Positions 47,638 to 56,955 of a DNA stretch of 64,000 nt are shown in pieces. The position numbers and the translations under genes are program-made. Within the stretch, counting starts at the first letter, position 1; each line of letters opens with the position of its first letter. The stretch is from contig OZ252213.1 of assembly GCA_965249045.1 (NCBI GenBank), positions 682,001 to 746,000 on the forward strand. The letters run 5' to 3'. The notes under the pieces were generated by a model. The model made no database searches and was not told the origin of the DNA. It saw nothing but the letters and a program-made list of their open reading frames with translations. Origin of the DNA: Nemesobacter sp965249045. GTDB taxonomy: Bacteria; Desulfobacterota_D; UBA1144; Nemesobacterales; Nemesobacteraceae.

Positions 47638-47979
47638 CTAGCCCTTCAAACCTTTACCTATTATTATTATCATTACGGAAGCTAAGCCTATCATTAAACC
47701 ATATATATTTAGTTTTGCAAATAGGAGTAAAACCGCTATTATCGCAAGCAGCGCGAGCAATTTCATAACCAGTATGAATATGGAAAACGCGAGTGAATAC
47801 CTGTTTTCCGCAAGCGCTCTTACGACAAATTTTATGGCCACGTAATCCAGCAGAAAAAGTACTCCTGCGACCGCTATAGCAACCGCTACTTCCCTTTCCC
47901 CGATGGCGATATTCACGGCGAAAAGAAGCGCCGTTACGGCCAAAGACAGTTTCTCAACGCCGAGATTAAGATTTTTCAT
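47638..47979 (-). CDS. atpI: ATP synthase subunit I (AtpI-like)
   Basis: This 113-residue membrane protein has four hydrophobic segments, without catalytic motifs. Position and topology (directly before atpB) identify it as the F0 assembly factor AtpI, thought to help c-ring assembly. It overlaps the end of atpZ by 14 bases and ends two bases before atpB. Confidence 0.75.
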   Translation of the reverse strand: MKNLNLGVEKLSLAVTALLFAVNIAIGEREVAVAIAVAGVLFLLDYVAIKFVVRALAENRYSLAFSIFILVMKLLALLAIIAVLLLFAKLNIYGLMIGLASVMIIIIGKGLKG

Positions 47980-48193
47980 CGTTACCGTCTTCTCTTTCTT
48001 GTTTCAGTTTCAGGGTCCGCAAAAGCAGGGTCAGTCCCGCTATTACTCCGCACACAAGACCTAGCAGGGTAAAGAAAGGGAAGGTGGTGTCAAGTTTTCC
48101 GTCGATATAGTCGCCGAGGAAGAGCCCCGCTATGACGGAAAAACCGAATTCAATGCCGATTACAGTGAAAAAAAGCCAGTTAGGATTTCTGAT
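47966..48193 (-). CDS. atpZ: AtpZ/AtpI family protein with a non-standard start codon
   Basis: This 75-residue protein has two membrane helices with the family pattern IEFGFSVIAGLFLGDYIDGKL and FTLLGLVCGVIAGLTLLLRTL, and a charged tail. AtpZ-type proteins accompany F0 genes as assembly or ion-uptake factors. No ATG, GTG or TTG exists between the upstream in-frame stop and the conserved core. An ATC at 48193 stands six bases after GGAG in a good ribosome site (GAGGAG), which suggests AUC initiation just after the hemL stop. The family assignment is firm. The start is inference. Confidence 0.8.
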   Translation of the reverse strand: MRNPNWLFFTVIGIEFGFSVIAGLFLGDYIDGKLDTTFPFFTLLGLVCGVIAGLTLLLRTLKLKQEREDGNDEKS

Positions 48194-48203
48194 TTTTCTC
48201 TCC

Positions 48204-49487
48204 TCAGGAAATTTCCTTAAGTGAGGTGCGTATGGCTTGAAGCGTCTGGTCTATCTGTTTTTTCGTGTGCGCGGCTGAAATGAATACGCTTTCGAACTGA
48301 GACGGCGGAAACATGACCCCGTTTCGAAGAAGATTTCTGAAGAATTTTGCGTACTTTTCTGTATCGCATCCAAGTGCCCCGGCGTAATCTGTGACTCTCT
48401 CTGCGGTGAAAAACACGGTAAACATGGAACCCACAGAATTTACGGTGGCGGAGATACCGAGCTCGGCTATTGCCTCCTCTATTCCCGACACCAGAGAGCC
48501 GGTTAAGCCCTCCAGGCGTTTGTAGGTTCTTGCGTTAAGTTTTTTTATGGTCGCAAGTCCCGCCGCCATGGCAAGCGGGTTTCCCGAGAGGGTTCCCGCC
48601 TGGTACATGGGACCTTCCGGGGAAACCATCCGCATTATTTCCCCGCTAGCTCCATATGCTCCCACCGGAAGACCTCCTCCTATTATTTTCCCGAGACACG
48701 TAATGTCCGGAGTTACGCCGAACAGTGCCTGAGCGCCCCCTCTTGTGAGTCGAAACCCTGTTATGACTTCATCAAAGATAAGAACTGCTCCGTGTTTTTT
48801 GCATGTCGAACGCAGCTGTTTTAGGAAGCTTCTTCCCGGGGTTACCACTCCCATGTTCCCAGCCACGGGTTCGATTATCACTCCGGCGATTTTCCGGGGG
48901 TACTTCGCGAAAAGCCTTTCGACGGAACCTATGTCGTTATACCGTGCAAGCAGCGTTCTGTTCACAAACGATTTCGGAACCCCGGCGCTGCTCGGATTAC
49001 CGAAAGTCGTGGCTCCGGAACCGGATTTTACAAGCAGAAAATCCGAGTGCCCGTGGTAGCATCCCTCGAACTTGACTATGTATTCCCTCTCGGTGACCGC
49101 TCTTGCGAGCCTTATGGCGCTCATCGTGGCCTCGGTTCCGGAGTTGGTCAGGCGAACCTTTTCAATTGAGGGAAAGCTCTTGGTTATTAGCGTAGCAAGA
49201 TCCGTTTCCAGTTCGCACGGGGCGCCGAAACTGGTTCCAAGAGGAAGCCTTTTCTCAATGGCGCTTACGACCGAGGGGTGTGAGTGACCCAGTATCAGGG
49301 GACCCCACGAGGCCACGTAGTCAATGAACCTGTTGCCGTCCGCGTCATATACGTAGGAACCCTCGGCCCTTGATATGAAAAGGGGAGAACCTCCCACGGC
49401 CGCAAAAGACCTCACGGGACTGTTTACACCGCCCACGAGAACGTTTCTCGCCCTGCGAAAAAGCTTTTCTGAGTTGTCAGTATTCAT
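48204..49487 (-). CDS. hemL: Glutamate-1-semialdehyde 2,1-aminomutase
   Basis: This 427-residue PLP enzyme makes 5-aminolevulinate on the C5 heme pathway. It has GGVNSPVRSF near residue 18, GCYHGHSDFLL near residue 142, the Schiff-base lysine in CLGKIIGGGLPVGAYG near residue 265 and GTLSGNPLAMAAGL near residue 298. Its stop lies ten bases from the atpZ start, so it seems to lead the atpZ-atpI-atpB-atpE transcript. It does not lie among other heme genes. Confidence 0.95.
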   Translation of the reverse strand: MNTDNSEKLFRRARNVLVGGVNSPVRSFAAVGGSPLFISRAEGSYVYDADGNRFIDYVASWGPLILGHSHPSVVSAIEKRLPLGTSFGAPCELETDLATLITKSFPSIEKVRLTNSGTEATMSAIRLARAVTEREYIVKFEGCYHGHSDFLLVKSGSGATTFGNPSSAGVPKSFVNRTLLARYNDIGSVERLFAKYPRKIAGVIIEPVAGNMGVVTPGRSFLKQLRSTCKKHGAVLIFDEVITGFRLTRGGAQALFGVTPDITCLGKIIGGGLPVGAYGASGEIMRMVSPEGPMYQAGTLSGNPLAMAAGLATIKKLNARTYKRLEGLTGSLVSGIEEAIAELGISATVNSVGSMFTVFFTAERVTDYAGALGCDTEKYAKFFRNLLRNGVMFPPSQFESVFISAAHTKKQIDQTLQAIRTSLKEIS

Positions 49488-49522
49488 AAGAAACGGTTAG
49501 GAGGTGACCACAATTGGAGTTT

Positions 49523-50338
49523 TTATTCTTCCGGTGCCGACAGGCTCTTTAGGTGTTTTTTCGCCTCGGCGGCTTCGGGCGACTCCGGGTATGCCTCAAT
49601 CAGGGATTCGAAAAAAAGACTTGCCTCGTTCGGTTTTTCTATCTCCATAAGAGCGAGTCCCTGGTTGAGCTGGCAAAGAGGGATTTTGGGGCTGGCAGGC
49701 CAGGTTTCGATTATGTTCTGGTATTCGAGTATGGCTTCTTCGTAAAGCTTTTCCCTAAAATAGGAGTCCGCGATAAAGAACATCGCATCTGAAGCCTCAT
49801 CGCTCCTCGGGGCATCGGCCAGGTATTTTCTCAGCATAGCTCTTGCGGCCTCGTAATTACCGTCGGCGAACTGCTTTCGTCCCAAATCGTAATTCTCTTT
49901 AGGATCCTTTTCCACGGGAGGGGATTTCATTTCGGGTTCCCCGGTTGAACTTTCCTGAGTCTTCGGGGGATCCGTTGCGGGCGGTGTTTCCGGTTTCGGG
50001 ACTGAGTCTTGGGATACAGAGCTTTCGCTCATCGACAGTTTGCCCTCTATTGTCTTAAAGCGCTCTTCATTCTGCGTGTGCATTTCGCCTATTATCTGTT
50101 CCAGTTCCAGGAGCTTGTTTTCGAGTTCGAAAGTCTTTTCATTCAGATCCAGTATGTTCTCTTCTTTCTTGACTTCCGCCTTCAGCCAGTCGATATCCTT
50201 CTGCGTCTTTTTTAAAGTCGTCTCAACTTCCCTTTGCCTCGAGTAAAGAAAATCCATGTCTCCTTCCGATGCTACGCACCCGTACATGAACATGGAGCAA
50301 AACGATATTGCGGCGACGGCCAGATATTTTTTTCTCAT
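49523..50338 (-). CDS. cpoB: Tol-Pal system coordinator CpoB/YbgF-like lipoprotein
   Basis: This 271-residue periplasmic protein has a lipoprotein signal (residues 1-21, lipobox ending MYGC), a coiled-coil region (about residues 30-105), a proline- and serine-rich linker and C-terminal TPR repeats (about 150-265, with YDLGRKQFADGNYEAARAML). This matches CpoB, which coordinates Tol-Pal with cell-wall synthesis. It overlaps pal by four bases. tolQRAB are not in the window. Confidence 0.88.
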   Translation of the reverse strand: MRKKYLAVAAISFCSMFMYGCVASEGDMDFLYSRQREVETTLKKTQKDIDWLKAEVKKEENILDLNEKTFELENKLLELEQIIGEMHTQNEERFKTIEGKLSMSESSVSQDSVPKPETPPATDPPKTQESSTGEPEMKSPPVEKDPKENYDLGRKQFADGNYEAARAMLRKYLADAPRSDEASDAMFFIADSYFREKLYEEAILEYQNIIETWPASPKIPLCQLNQGLALMEIEKPNEASLFFESLIEAYPESPEAAEAKKHLKSLSAPEE

Positions 50339-51108
50339 TGGTTGTCTGAAGAATTATCTTTTGAGAGAGCCATGAAGTGCCCACGCCTGTTGCGGCTGTA
50401 GGCCTCTTCTGATGTTCCCTCCTGCCATATTTCCGTCTCTCCCTTGCTGATGGAGTGCAGCATATCAGGAGACACTCCCCGCCCGATCATATATTTCTTG
50501 ATCTCATCCGCTCTTTTTTTTCCGAGGGACAGGTTGTATTCCTCGGTCCCACGGGTATCGCAGAAACCGAAGACAAGAATGAATTTGATTTTGTCCTCAT
50601 CTTTTTCAAAGACGCTTATGTTGCTGTCGATTACCTCCATTGCCTCTTTTGATATCTCCGCTCTGTCGAATTCGAAAAACACGTCCGAAGTGGGAAGGTT
50701 AACGAGATTTTCCCTTGAGAAGGAGCCGCGGAGCAGGGATTTTCGTATTTCCTGCGCCTCTTCGTCAAAGCCCTCCATGTAAGTATCTTCCCTGACGGCT
50801 CCTACTGCTTGGGTGGCCCTGAGTTCTGCCTGAGAAAGAACCTCTTCCGCCTCCTCAAGCTCTCCCTTGCTGATCAGATCTTTGGCCAGCTCGAAAAGTT
50901 TTTCCGCCTCCTGATATTCCCAGGTGTCTTCGGCGTTTTCCGCGCGGGCTTCTTCAAGTTTTTCTGAAACTGCCAGAACCCTGTACTCAACTTCCGTTGA
51001 GGGTTCTTCAGGCGGGAGAGGCGGGGGAGTCTTCTTTGAGCACCCAGAAATGTGCAGAACACCAACGACCAAGAAGAGAAAAGCGACCGCCGGAATTGTT
51101 TTTTTCAT
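50335..51108 (-). CDS. pal: Peptidoglycan-associated lipoprotein (OmpA family)
   Basis: This 257-residue outer-membrane lipoprotein has a signal with lipobox ISGC at residue 23, a proline-rich linker, a helical domain (about 40-115) larger than in E. coli Pal, and an OmpA-like peptidoglycan-binding domain (VFFEFDRAEISKEAMEVID near residue 145, DTRGTEEYNLSLGKKRAD near residue 184). The usual GHCD of Pal reads GFCD here. It heads the pal-cpoB pair. Confidence 0.92.
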   Translation of the reverse strand: MKKTIPAVAFLFLVVGVLHISGCSKKTPPPLPPEEPSTEVEYRVLAVSEKLEEARAENAEDTWEYQEAEKLFELAKDLISKGELEEAEEVLSQAELRATQAVGAVREDTYMEGFDEEAQEIRKSLLRGSFSRENLVNLPTSDVFFEFDRAEISKEAMEVIDSNISVFEKDEDKIKFILVFGFCDTRGTEEYNLSLGKKRADEIKKYMIGRGVSPDMLHSISKGETEIWQEGTSEEAYSRNRRGHFMALSKDNSSDNQ

Positions 51109-51248
51109 AATAGGATTTCAGTCTGTTTAAAAGGCGCCGACGCGTTGTTGCGGGTAAACTTAAAAGATCGGGTTACTATAGCACAAGGGGGATGTTTTTT
51201 CAATTCTCCCGCAGCATTTTTTGCTCGGTATAAAAAAGGAGTTTTCTG

Positions 51249-51824
51249 GTGAACGACGCGTCTTCGGTTTCAGGGGTTTTCTGGCATAGTTCCCCGGTCG
51301 TGGTTATAACCAGCAGGCGGGAGGATGATATAAACGGCCAGGTGGCCGTAACGCTTGTTACCTCCTCCATAGTCCATACCGTCCCGAGACTCCTTATCGG
51401 GATATGGAAGGGGAACCACACTCACGGATTCATAATGAAAAGCAAGAATCTCGTGGTTCACCTTCTGAAAAAAGATCAGATAGCCCTTGTGCGAAACTTC
51501 GGCTTTTATTCGGGCAGGGAAAGGCAGAAGTTCCCCGGCATAGACCACTTCGAGGGTAAAAACAGGTGCCCTGTCCTAAGGGATGTCCATTCCTATGTTG
51601 AGTGTTCCGTTCTAAACGCCATGGACGGCGGAGACATGACAGCTTTTTTGGTGAGCGCCGACTACGGGGAGATAGTAAGGGGAGGGGAGTGGATGACGCT
51701 TGGGGACTTCTACGCCCTGGCTCCCGAGCAGTGGGTGATTGAGTACGGACAGAAGCTGATGGAGTCTGTTAGTTTCTCTATGCCGATAATCCATAAAATA
51801 AGCCACGAGCCGTTTCAGCCGTAA
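51249..51824 (+). CDS. Flavin reductase-like FMN-binding protein
   Basis: This 191-residue protein belongs to the flavin reductase-like split-barrel family: PVVVITSRREDDINGQVAVTLVTSSIVHTVPRLLIGIWKGNHTH at the N-terminus and a central FVVxxL-like region. Such enzymes reduce FMN or bind it as a cofactor. The GTG start at 51249 has a strong AAAGGAG seven bases upstream. It is followed by a compact terminator. The partner oxidase is unknown. Confidence 0.8.
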   Translation: MNDASSVSGVFWHSSPVVVITSRREDDINGQVAVTLVTSSIVHTVPRLLIGIWKGNHTHGFIMKSKNLVVHLLKKDQIALVRNFGFYSGRERQKFPGIDHFEGKNRCPVLRDVHSYVECSVLNAMDGGDMTAFLVSADYGEIVRGGEWMTLGDFYALAPEQWVIEYGQKLMESVSFSMPIIHKISHEPFQP

Positions 51825-51840
51825 CCGGCGGCCGGTTTTT
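51823..51840 (+). terminator. Compact terminator after the flavin reductase gene
   Basis: AACCGG and CCGGTT form a six-base-pair stem across a three-base loop, with a run of five T overlapping the stem end, directly at the stop codon. Confidence 0.6.
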
Positions 51841-51843
51841 CCT

Positions 51844-52242
51844 TCAGCGGATTATTATGGTCGCGGAGCCGGAGTTTCTCTCCGCATATTTCCTGAGCCT
51901 GTTTTGAAGTTCTTTTTTGAACCAGTTTCTGGTTAAGGGAATAAGAAGTGAAAACCCCAGAAGGTCCGTAAGCAGTCCCGGAGTTAAAAGCACCACCCCT
52001 CCCACGAGTATAAGAAGGCCGTTTAGAAGGCTTTCCGTAGGCGCTCTGCCCTGGGCGAGTTCCGCTCTTATAGCGTCGACGGTACGCGTGCCCTGGTTTC
52101 TGGCGAGCGCCGCTCCCAGCACTCCCGTCACTATGACTATGGATATAGTCGGCCAGAGCCCTATTAGGTTTCCGAGCTTTATGAGCAGTGCCAGCTCAAT
52201 GAGCGGAACCACGGTAAACAGAATTAAAAGTCTTACAAACAT
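51844..52242 (-). CDS. fxsA: FxsA family membrane protein
   Basis: This 132-residue membrane protein has the family features VVPLIELALLIKLGNLIGLW near the N-terminus, a GAALARNQG segment near residue 43 and GGVVLLTPGLLTDLLGFSLLIP near residue 80. FxsA of E. coli, when overproduced, relieves phage T7 exclusion; its normal role is unknown. It is convergent with the flavin reductase gene. Confidence 0.88.
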   Translation of the reverse strand: MFVRLLILFTVVPLIELALLIKLGNLIGLWPTISIVIVTGVLGAALARNQGTRTVDAIRAELAQGRAPTESLLNGLLILVGGVVLLTPGLLTDLLGFSLLIPLTRNWFKKELQNRLRKYAERNSGSATIIIR

Positions 52243-52310
52243 TTGAAGTTGTCAGAGATAATCCCAGCTATCTGTACGGTATAATAATATATCTGGGGGG
52301 AAATGCCGAA

Positions 52311-53057
52311 TTGCCGATGGGAAAACTGCCTTCGCGAAGAAAGATTCTCATATCGTTTTTGCTCATTTTATGTCTGGGGGCGGGGGGATGCCGGCTTTTC
52401 AGGTTCCTTGAGGTAAAGGGTCAGCTTGGGAATTTCAGCGAAAATTTCAGCGTGAGCGACCACGACGGTCTACGCCTCTCTTTCAAAAACCCGGCGTTGC
52501 TTGCAGAAGACATTGCATGGCTTATGGTCTACTCGCCGCCCGTAAAAACCCGTGTTTCTCAGGACACGGAGCTTTGGGTCTATGACCTAGTGAAAAAATA
52601 CCCGGGCAGAAAAACCGAAAGCGGAAATTTCGATCTGGCCATGGGGATGAAGCTTTGTCGCGGAAAACTCTGTGAGATCGTCTTCCCCGAGCGCCTCACA
52701 AAGTATATAAACAAGGAGGTTCTCGGCAAGGTAATGGGTTCTGTGGGTGGCGCCGAAGTGAAAAAGCTCGCGAAAACCAGCACCGCGGCTGTAAAGTCTC
52801 TTGAAGACAAGGAAATCCCAAGCCTCTCCGAAGTGATTGAGATTCTCGGCCGTCCGTACGCAAGGCTAAAAGATGAAGGCGGCAGTGTTTTCGTCTACAA
52901 ATACAGGCTGCGGGAAAAAACCCCGGAGGGAAAATACATCATGTTCAGGCTTCTGCTGAGCTTTGACGAAAAAACAGCCAAGCTCAAAAGACTGGTGCTT
53001 CCGCTTAGAAGCGTGAGACTTACGATGAATTTCGAGCCGGACGTGGCACGAAGATGA
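52311..53057 (+). CDS. Hypothetical lipoprotein
   Basis: This protein of about 248 residues has a lipoprotein signal (hydrophobic residues 12-26, then GAGGC) and a mature part without a recognised domain. A TTG at 52311 or an ATG at 52317 could be the start. Residues 165-245 contain two alternating hydrophobic and charged strands. It overlaps ispE by four bases, so it is co-translated with it, but nothing links the functions. Confidence 0.7.
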   Translation: MPMGKLPSRRKILISFLLILCLGAGGCRLFRFLEVKGQLGNFSENFSVSDHDGLRLSFKNPALLAEDIAWLMVYSPPVKTRVSQDTELWVYDLVKKYPGRKTESGNFDLAMGMKLCRGKLCEIVFPERLTKYINKEVLGKVMGSVGGAEVKKLAKTSTAAVKSLEDKEIPSLSEVIEILGRPYARLKDEGGSVFVYKYRLREKTPEGKYIMFRLLLSFDEKTAKLKRLVLPLRSVRLTMNFEPDVARR

Positions 53058-53920
53058 GTTCCGTAAAGCTTCTCTCCCCGGCAAAAGTAAACCTGTTTCT
53101 CAGGATTCTCGGAAAGCGCCCCGACGGGTACCACGAGCTCCAGTCTCTCGTACAGCCCGTAAGCCTCTTTGACGAAATAAGCCTTTCAGTCGAACCGGGA
53201 GATGGGGTCAGTCTTTCGCGCTCGGGAAGGGAAATGCCTTCTGGAAGGGACAATCTTGCCGTGGCCGCCTGCAACCTTTACCTTGGGGATGCAGCGGTAC
53301 GAAAAAGGGTTTCGATAGGAATAAAAAAGAATATTCCCCTAGGCGCTGGACTCGGCGGCGGAAGCTCAAACGCCGCGGCGGTTCTTGCGGGTCTTAACAA
53401 AATTCTCAGGAAATTCACCGACCGGGACCTGCTCCGGATGGCCGCATCTCTGGGAGCGGATGTTCCCTTTTTTATAAGATCCACCGCTTCGTTTGTCGAG
53501 GGGGTGGGGGAGAGGGTAGAGGTGATTTCGGATTTTCCGCTTTTTCATTACGTTATCCTCTTCCCCCGTAAAAGTCTCTCGACCCGGGAAGTCTATGGCA
53601 GGTGGAAGAGCCCCGAGTGTTCCCCCGAGAGAGTCAAACACGCTTCCCTGGTGGAACAGTTCCGCCGCGGCGATTTCCCCGTTGAAAACGGTCTTTCCGA
53701 GGCGATCTTCGGGATTTTCCCCGAAATTCTCTCCTTCAGGGAGATTTTCCGGTCCCTTGGAGCGCGGTTCGTGCTTGTCTCGGGAAGCGGGTCATCGGTT
53801 TTTTCCGTTTTCCGGGAACGGCGGGAAGCGGAGGAAATCTATGAATACCTGAGAACCTCTTCCGAATTTGACGTTTTTCTGGCCCAGGGGATAAGCGGCT
53901 GGCATTTTCTTGCGGACTGA
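53054..53920 (+). CDS. ispE: 4-diphosphocytidyl-2-C-methyl-D-erythritol kinase
   Basis: This 288-residue GHMP kinase of the MEP isoprenoid pathway phosphorylates the 2-hydroxyl of CDP-methylerythritol. It has SPAKVNLFLRILGKRPDGYHE at residues 8-28, the ATP loop IPLGAGLGGGSSNAAAVLAGL near residue 95, and VSGSGSSVFSVF near residue 245. It follows the lipoprotein gene with a four-base overlap. Confidence 0.95.
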   Translation: MSSVKLLSPAKVNLFLRILGKRPDGYHELQSLVQPVSLFDEISLSVEPGDGVSLSRSGREMPSGRDNLAVAACNLYLGDAAVRKRVSIGIKKNIPLGAGLGGGSSNAAAVLAGLNKILRKFTDRDLLRMAASLGADVPFFIRSTASFVEGVGERVEVISDFPLFHYVILFPRKSLSTREVYGRWKSPECSPERVKHASLVEQFRRGDFPVENGLSEAIFGIFPEILSFREIFRSLGARFVLVSGSGSSVFSVFRERREAEEIYEYLRTSSEFDVFLAQGISGWHFLAD

Positions 53921-54045
53921 ACCGGTTTGAGACCTGCTGTCTGGCTGCGGTTCCCATTTCCGCTTAACAAATAAAAAGGGATGACAGATAATCCCAAAAT
54001 CAGTAGTATAGAAGTGTCGTTGCATATAAAAAAAGATGTTTTAAG

Positions 54046-55410
54046 ATGGGAGTAGCGCGCTTGGGAAAACTTGGAAACCACCTTGTGAACAATGGTAATT
54101 ATGTAGCGCGGGTTGGAAAAAGAGTTGTTAAAGCCCTGGACGTTTCGCGCGTTTTTATCGTGGCGGCTGGGCTCTTGCTCGGGTTTTTGCTTCTGGGTGG
54201 ACCCGCGGAGCTCAGAACGCAGCAGACTAACTCCGACGGCGACCTTCGACTGGTGGACACGACTGCCGGTACGGTAATTGACCTCAGTACGGCTACAGCG
54301 CCTTCTGGCAGACTTGAGATATTCGATGATGAGGATGGCGACGGTACCGGGGAATGGAAGGGAATATGCGACGATTATCTGGGAGTGCTGGGAACGGAAA
54401 AAGAAGGAAACGTTCGAGTGATCGGCAGGCAGGAAGCCGAGGTCGCGTGCCGCCAGTTGGGTTTCTCGGGGGGTACTCCTATAACCCAGTTGACGTTGCC
54501 GGATGATTCGGATTACCTGCTTGACAATCTTGAGTGCGCGGGTTCGGAAGCAAAAATTCTAGGAGAGGGTAAGTGCAGACATAACACGCGCGGAGAACAT
54601 GATTGCGTAATCGCGGAGGCTTTTGGCGTCACCTGTGCGGCCGCCACCACGAACAACGATGCGGTAGGCCGACTTGCGATCAGGGGCACAACTCAGTTGG
54701 GGCAGACGCTTACCGCGGATCACACCGGTATTACCGATGAGGACGGCAAGCCGACCGAGGCGACTTCTTTTAACTATCAGTGGATCAGGGTTGATCTTTA
54801 CTGGAACGAAACCGAGATTTCAGACGCAACGTCTTCCACCTATGTCCTTCAGGACGCCGATGAGGAAAACTGGATCAAAGTGAAGATGACTTTCACGGAC
54901 GATGAAGAGAACGAAGAGGATGTTTTCAGTTTTGAAGAGGGGCCTGTTTATACCAACTTGCCCGACGGTTCCCTTCGACTAAGGCCCGTTACGTTTAGTT
55001 ATGATCTTGGTGATGGCTCTACGCTCACAGTGGACTCGGATGAATTCACGGGCATGGTTGAAATATATGATGAGCCGAGCAAGAAGTGGAAGGGGGTATG
55101 TGATGATGGGGCTGGTTATGAGAACCTGGGATGGGGAACGGAAGAATCGGAGGTTGTATGTCGCCAGCTGGACTTTGCGGGAGGTACCCCGATAACCCAG
55201 ATAGATGCGGGGGGCATTTACCCGCCGATCTATTTTTTGCTTGATGAGGTAGTGTGCGACGGGACGGAAGCTAAGCTTCTTGATTGTGAGCATGCGGAAC
55301 GTGGAACTCACGACTGCACCTCCACGGAATACGCAGGTGTTTTTTGCGACGATCCCGATGCTGATGACGACACCACGGACGACAGCAGTACGGAGAACAG
55401 CGGCACCTAG
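54046..55410 (+). CDS. Secreted SRCR-domain protein (copy 1)
   Basis: This 454-residue exported protein has a hydrophobic signal or anchor (residues 36-53), a first scavenger-receptor cysteine-rich (SRCR) domain (about 65-197, with EWKGICDD, AEVACRQLGFSGG and a cysteine ladder), an Ig-like strand-rich domain (about 206-303, YQWIRVDLYWNETEISDAT), and a second SRCR domain (about 307-434, KWKGVCDDG, SEVVCRQLDFAGG). The tail is very acidic and ends in D, T and S. SRCR domains are mainly animal ligand-binding modules and are rare in bacteria. A paralog is encoded at 59329. The N-terminal residues before the signal are atypical, so the true start may be later. Confidence 0.85.
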   Translation: MGVARLGKLGNHLVNNGNYVARVGKRVVKALDVSRVFIVAAGLLLGFLLLGGPAELRTQQTNSDGDLRLVDTTAGTVIDLSTATAPSGRLEIFDDEDGDGTGEWKGICDDYLGVLGTEKEGNVRVIGRQEAEVACRQLGFSGGTPITQLTLPDDSDYLLDNLECAGSEAKILGEGKCRHNTRGEHDCVIAEAFGVTCAAATTNNDAVGRLAIRGTTQLGQTLTADHTGITDEDGKPTEATSFNYQWIRVDLYWNETEISDATSSTYVLQDADEENWIKVKMTFTDDEENEEDVFSFEEGPVYTNLPDGSLRLRPVTFSYDLGDGSTLTVDSDEFTGMVEIYDEPSKKWKGVCDDGAGYENLGWGTEESEVVCRQLDFAGGTPITQIDAGGIYPPIYFLLDEVVCDGTEAKLLDCEHAERGTHDCTSTEYAGVFCDDPDADDDTTDDSSTENSGT

Positions 55411-55488
55411 GCTCAGAAAATTTCCGAGGTGAATTGAAAAACCATCCGCGCCTTGGGGACAGTTTGACTGTATCAAGCGGAAAATAAA

Positions 55489-56637
55489 ATGACCGAAAAC
55501 ATTATGAAAACTGTAAAAACTTTGCTTCTTTTTTGTTGTATACTGGGGCTTGCCTGCGGTGACGGTTCTGATGAAGGCATAACAGTCAGTGAAGTTACTG
55601 ATGACGATGCTACCTTGAGAGAATTCGTGGAATACGCGGCAGGGCGTCTGCAAGGCTCAGCCAGTTTTGAAGAAGCGATGCAGCTCATAAACGAATTCAG
55701 GGAGGTCGGAGGAGACTGGAACGATGGTTCCACGTACCTCGTTCTTCTTACCAAAAACGGCAGTGTGTATATTCACGCGAAAAACAGAAAGCTTGAGGAT
55801 CAGGACTGGTCTGATCTTCAGGACGCAAGTGACAAGAAGGTGGGAGAACTGTTTCTCAGGGAAGAAGGGGGTTTTGTAGGATATCATGGGGAGGACGGGG
55901 ACCCGAAGGTGAGTTATGCATTTCCGTTCACCGCTACATCTGTTCCGCTTACCAATCCACTTGCCCCTGAAGGACAAGAGCTTGTTCTGGTCGGCGGCTT
56001 TGATTATGAGCCTCCAGAGGTCAGTGAAAAAGCTTCCTATGAGCAGCTCTCCGACTCTTATAATCTACGCCAGTTCAGTCCAACTACGGAAGCCAGATAT
56101 GTGGATACTCGAGAGGAGTTGAAACAGTTTGTGGAAGAGTCGATCCTTTTTTTTACAGGAGCCTTGGCACGGGGTGGTTCTGGTCATTCGGTGTCGGGGG
56201 ACGCTGCTGGCAATATTGATGTCGTGCTGTTGCGGAGAATCTTCAGGCTTGAAAATGGCCCTTGGCGATACGGTTCCACCTACATCTATATAATGGATGA
56301 CCGGGGCAATGTTGTATTCAACGGGGCCAACAGAAACCTTGAGCAGACGAATTTGTGGGAATTCGTGGGCGACGATGGAGAAGACAAAGTCATTCAGAGG
56401 ATAATCGCCGCGACGAAGATGCCGGGCGGAGATTTTGTCGAGTACAACTGGAATGATCCGGAGGATCCGAATGACGACCCGCCTGGTGGTGGTGCCGGCG
56501 GTTCTTCACCCAAGCTTGGCTACGCGAAAGCCGTCCGGATCGATAAGAGCGATCCTATGTCCCCCGTCTATGTTTTTGGTTCCGGGCTCTACCATCCGGA
56601 GCGACTGGAGCAGCCGAAGGAAGAACCCGGAAGATAA
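55489..56637 (+). CDS. Lipoprotein with two Cache sensor-type domains
   Basis: This 382-residue protein has a lipoprotein signal (ILGLACG near residue 24) and two sCache_2-like modules. The first (about 40-165) has STYLVLLTKNGSVYIHAKNR and VSYAFPF. The second (about 205-375) has STYIYIMDDRGNVVFNGANR, GDFVEYNW and FGSGLYHPE. A proline- and glycine-rich insert (DPPGGGAGG) interrupts the second module. Cache domains normally form the periplasmic ligand-binding part of chemoreceptors or kinases. Here no signalling domain follows, so it may be a free binding protein. It lies between the SRCR genes. Confidence 0.8.
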   Translation: MTENIMKTVKTLLLFCCILGLACGDGSDEGITVSEVTDDDATLREFVEYAAGRLQGSASFEEAMQLINEFREVGGDWNDGSTYLVLLTKNGSVYIHAKNRKLEDQDWSDLQDASDKKVGELFLREEGGFVGYHGEDGDPKVSYAFPFTATSVPLTNPLAPEGQELVLVGGFDYEPPEVSEKASYEQLSDSYNLRQFSPTTEARYVDTREELKQFVEESILFFTGALARGGSGHSVSGDAAGNIDVVLLRRIFRLENGPWRYGSTYIYIMDDRGNVVFNGANRNLEQTNLWEFVGDDGEDKVIQRIIAATKMPGGDFVEYNWNDPEDPNDDPPGGGAGGSSPKLGYAKAVRIDKSDPMSPVYVFGSGLYHPERLEQPKEEPGR

Positions 56638-56955
56638 AAACAAATCAAGATTTAAAAATCATGCCGGGCCGCAGCGCCGCTTGATTTACATGAGACCGCC
56701 GCTGTATTCCCCTCAAACATCCACTGCTTCTCGCCGACACATTCGATTCCAGATTTTCCTCAGCTCCTTTATTCTTTTCTTTAACTGTTCTTCTTCTGTT
56801 GTCGCGAAGTTTCTGTCAAACAGGCTCCCTTTGAGAAGCTTGCCTCAGAAGCGGACTCCAAAAACTGGAAGGCGTCTTAACTTGGCCGACATCCGCGGTT
56901 TTGGTTTTTGCTTTAACAGTCGCGCGAATGTGGTAACATAAAACTTCTTCCCGAC
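56638..56955 (+). other. 318-base stretch without a confirmed gene
   Basis: It holds an inverted repeat AAATCAAG/CTTGATTT (56642-56649 and 56680-56687) just after the Cache gene. On the minus strand, an open stretch of about 42 codons ending at 56713 reads like a coding fragment rich in Lys, Glu and Arg, but has no start codon. It may be a gene relic. Nothing else is supported before tRNA-Gln. Confidence 0.5.
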
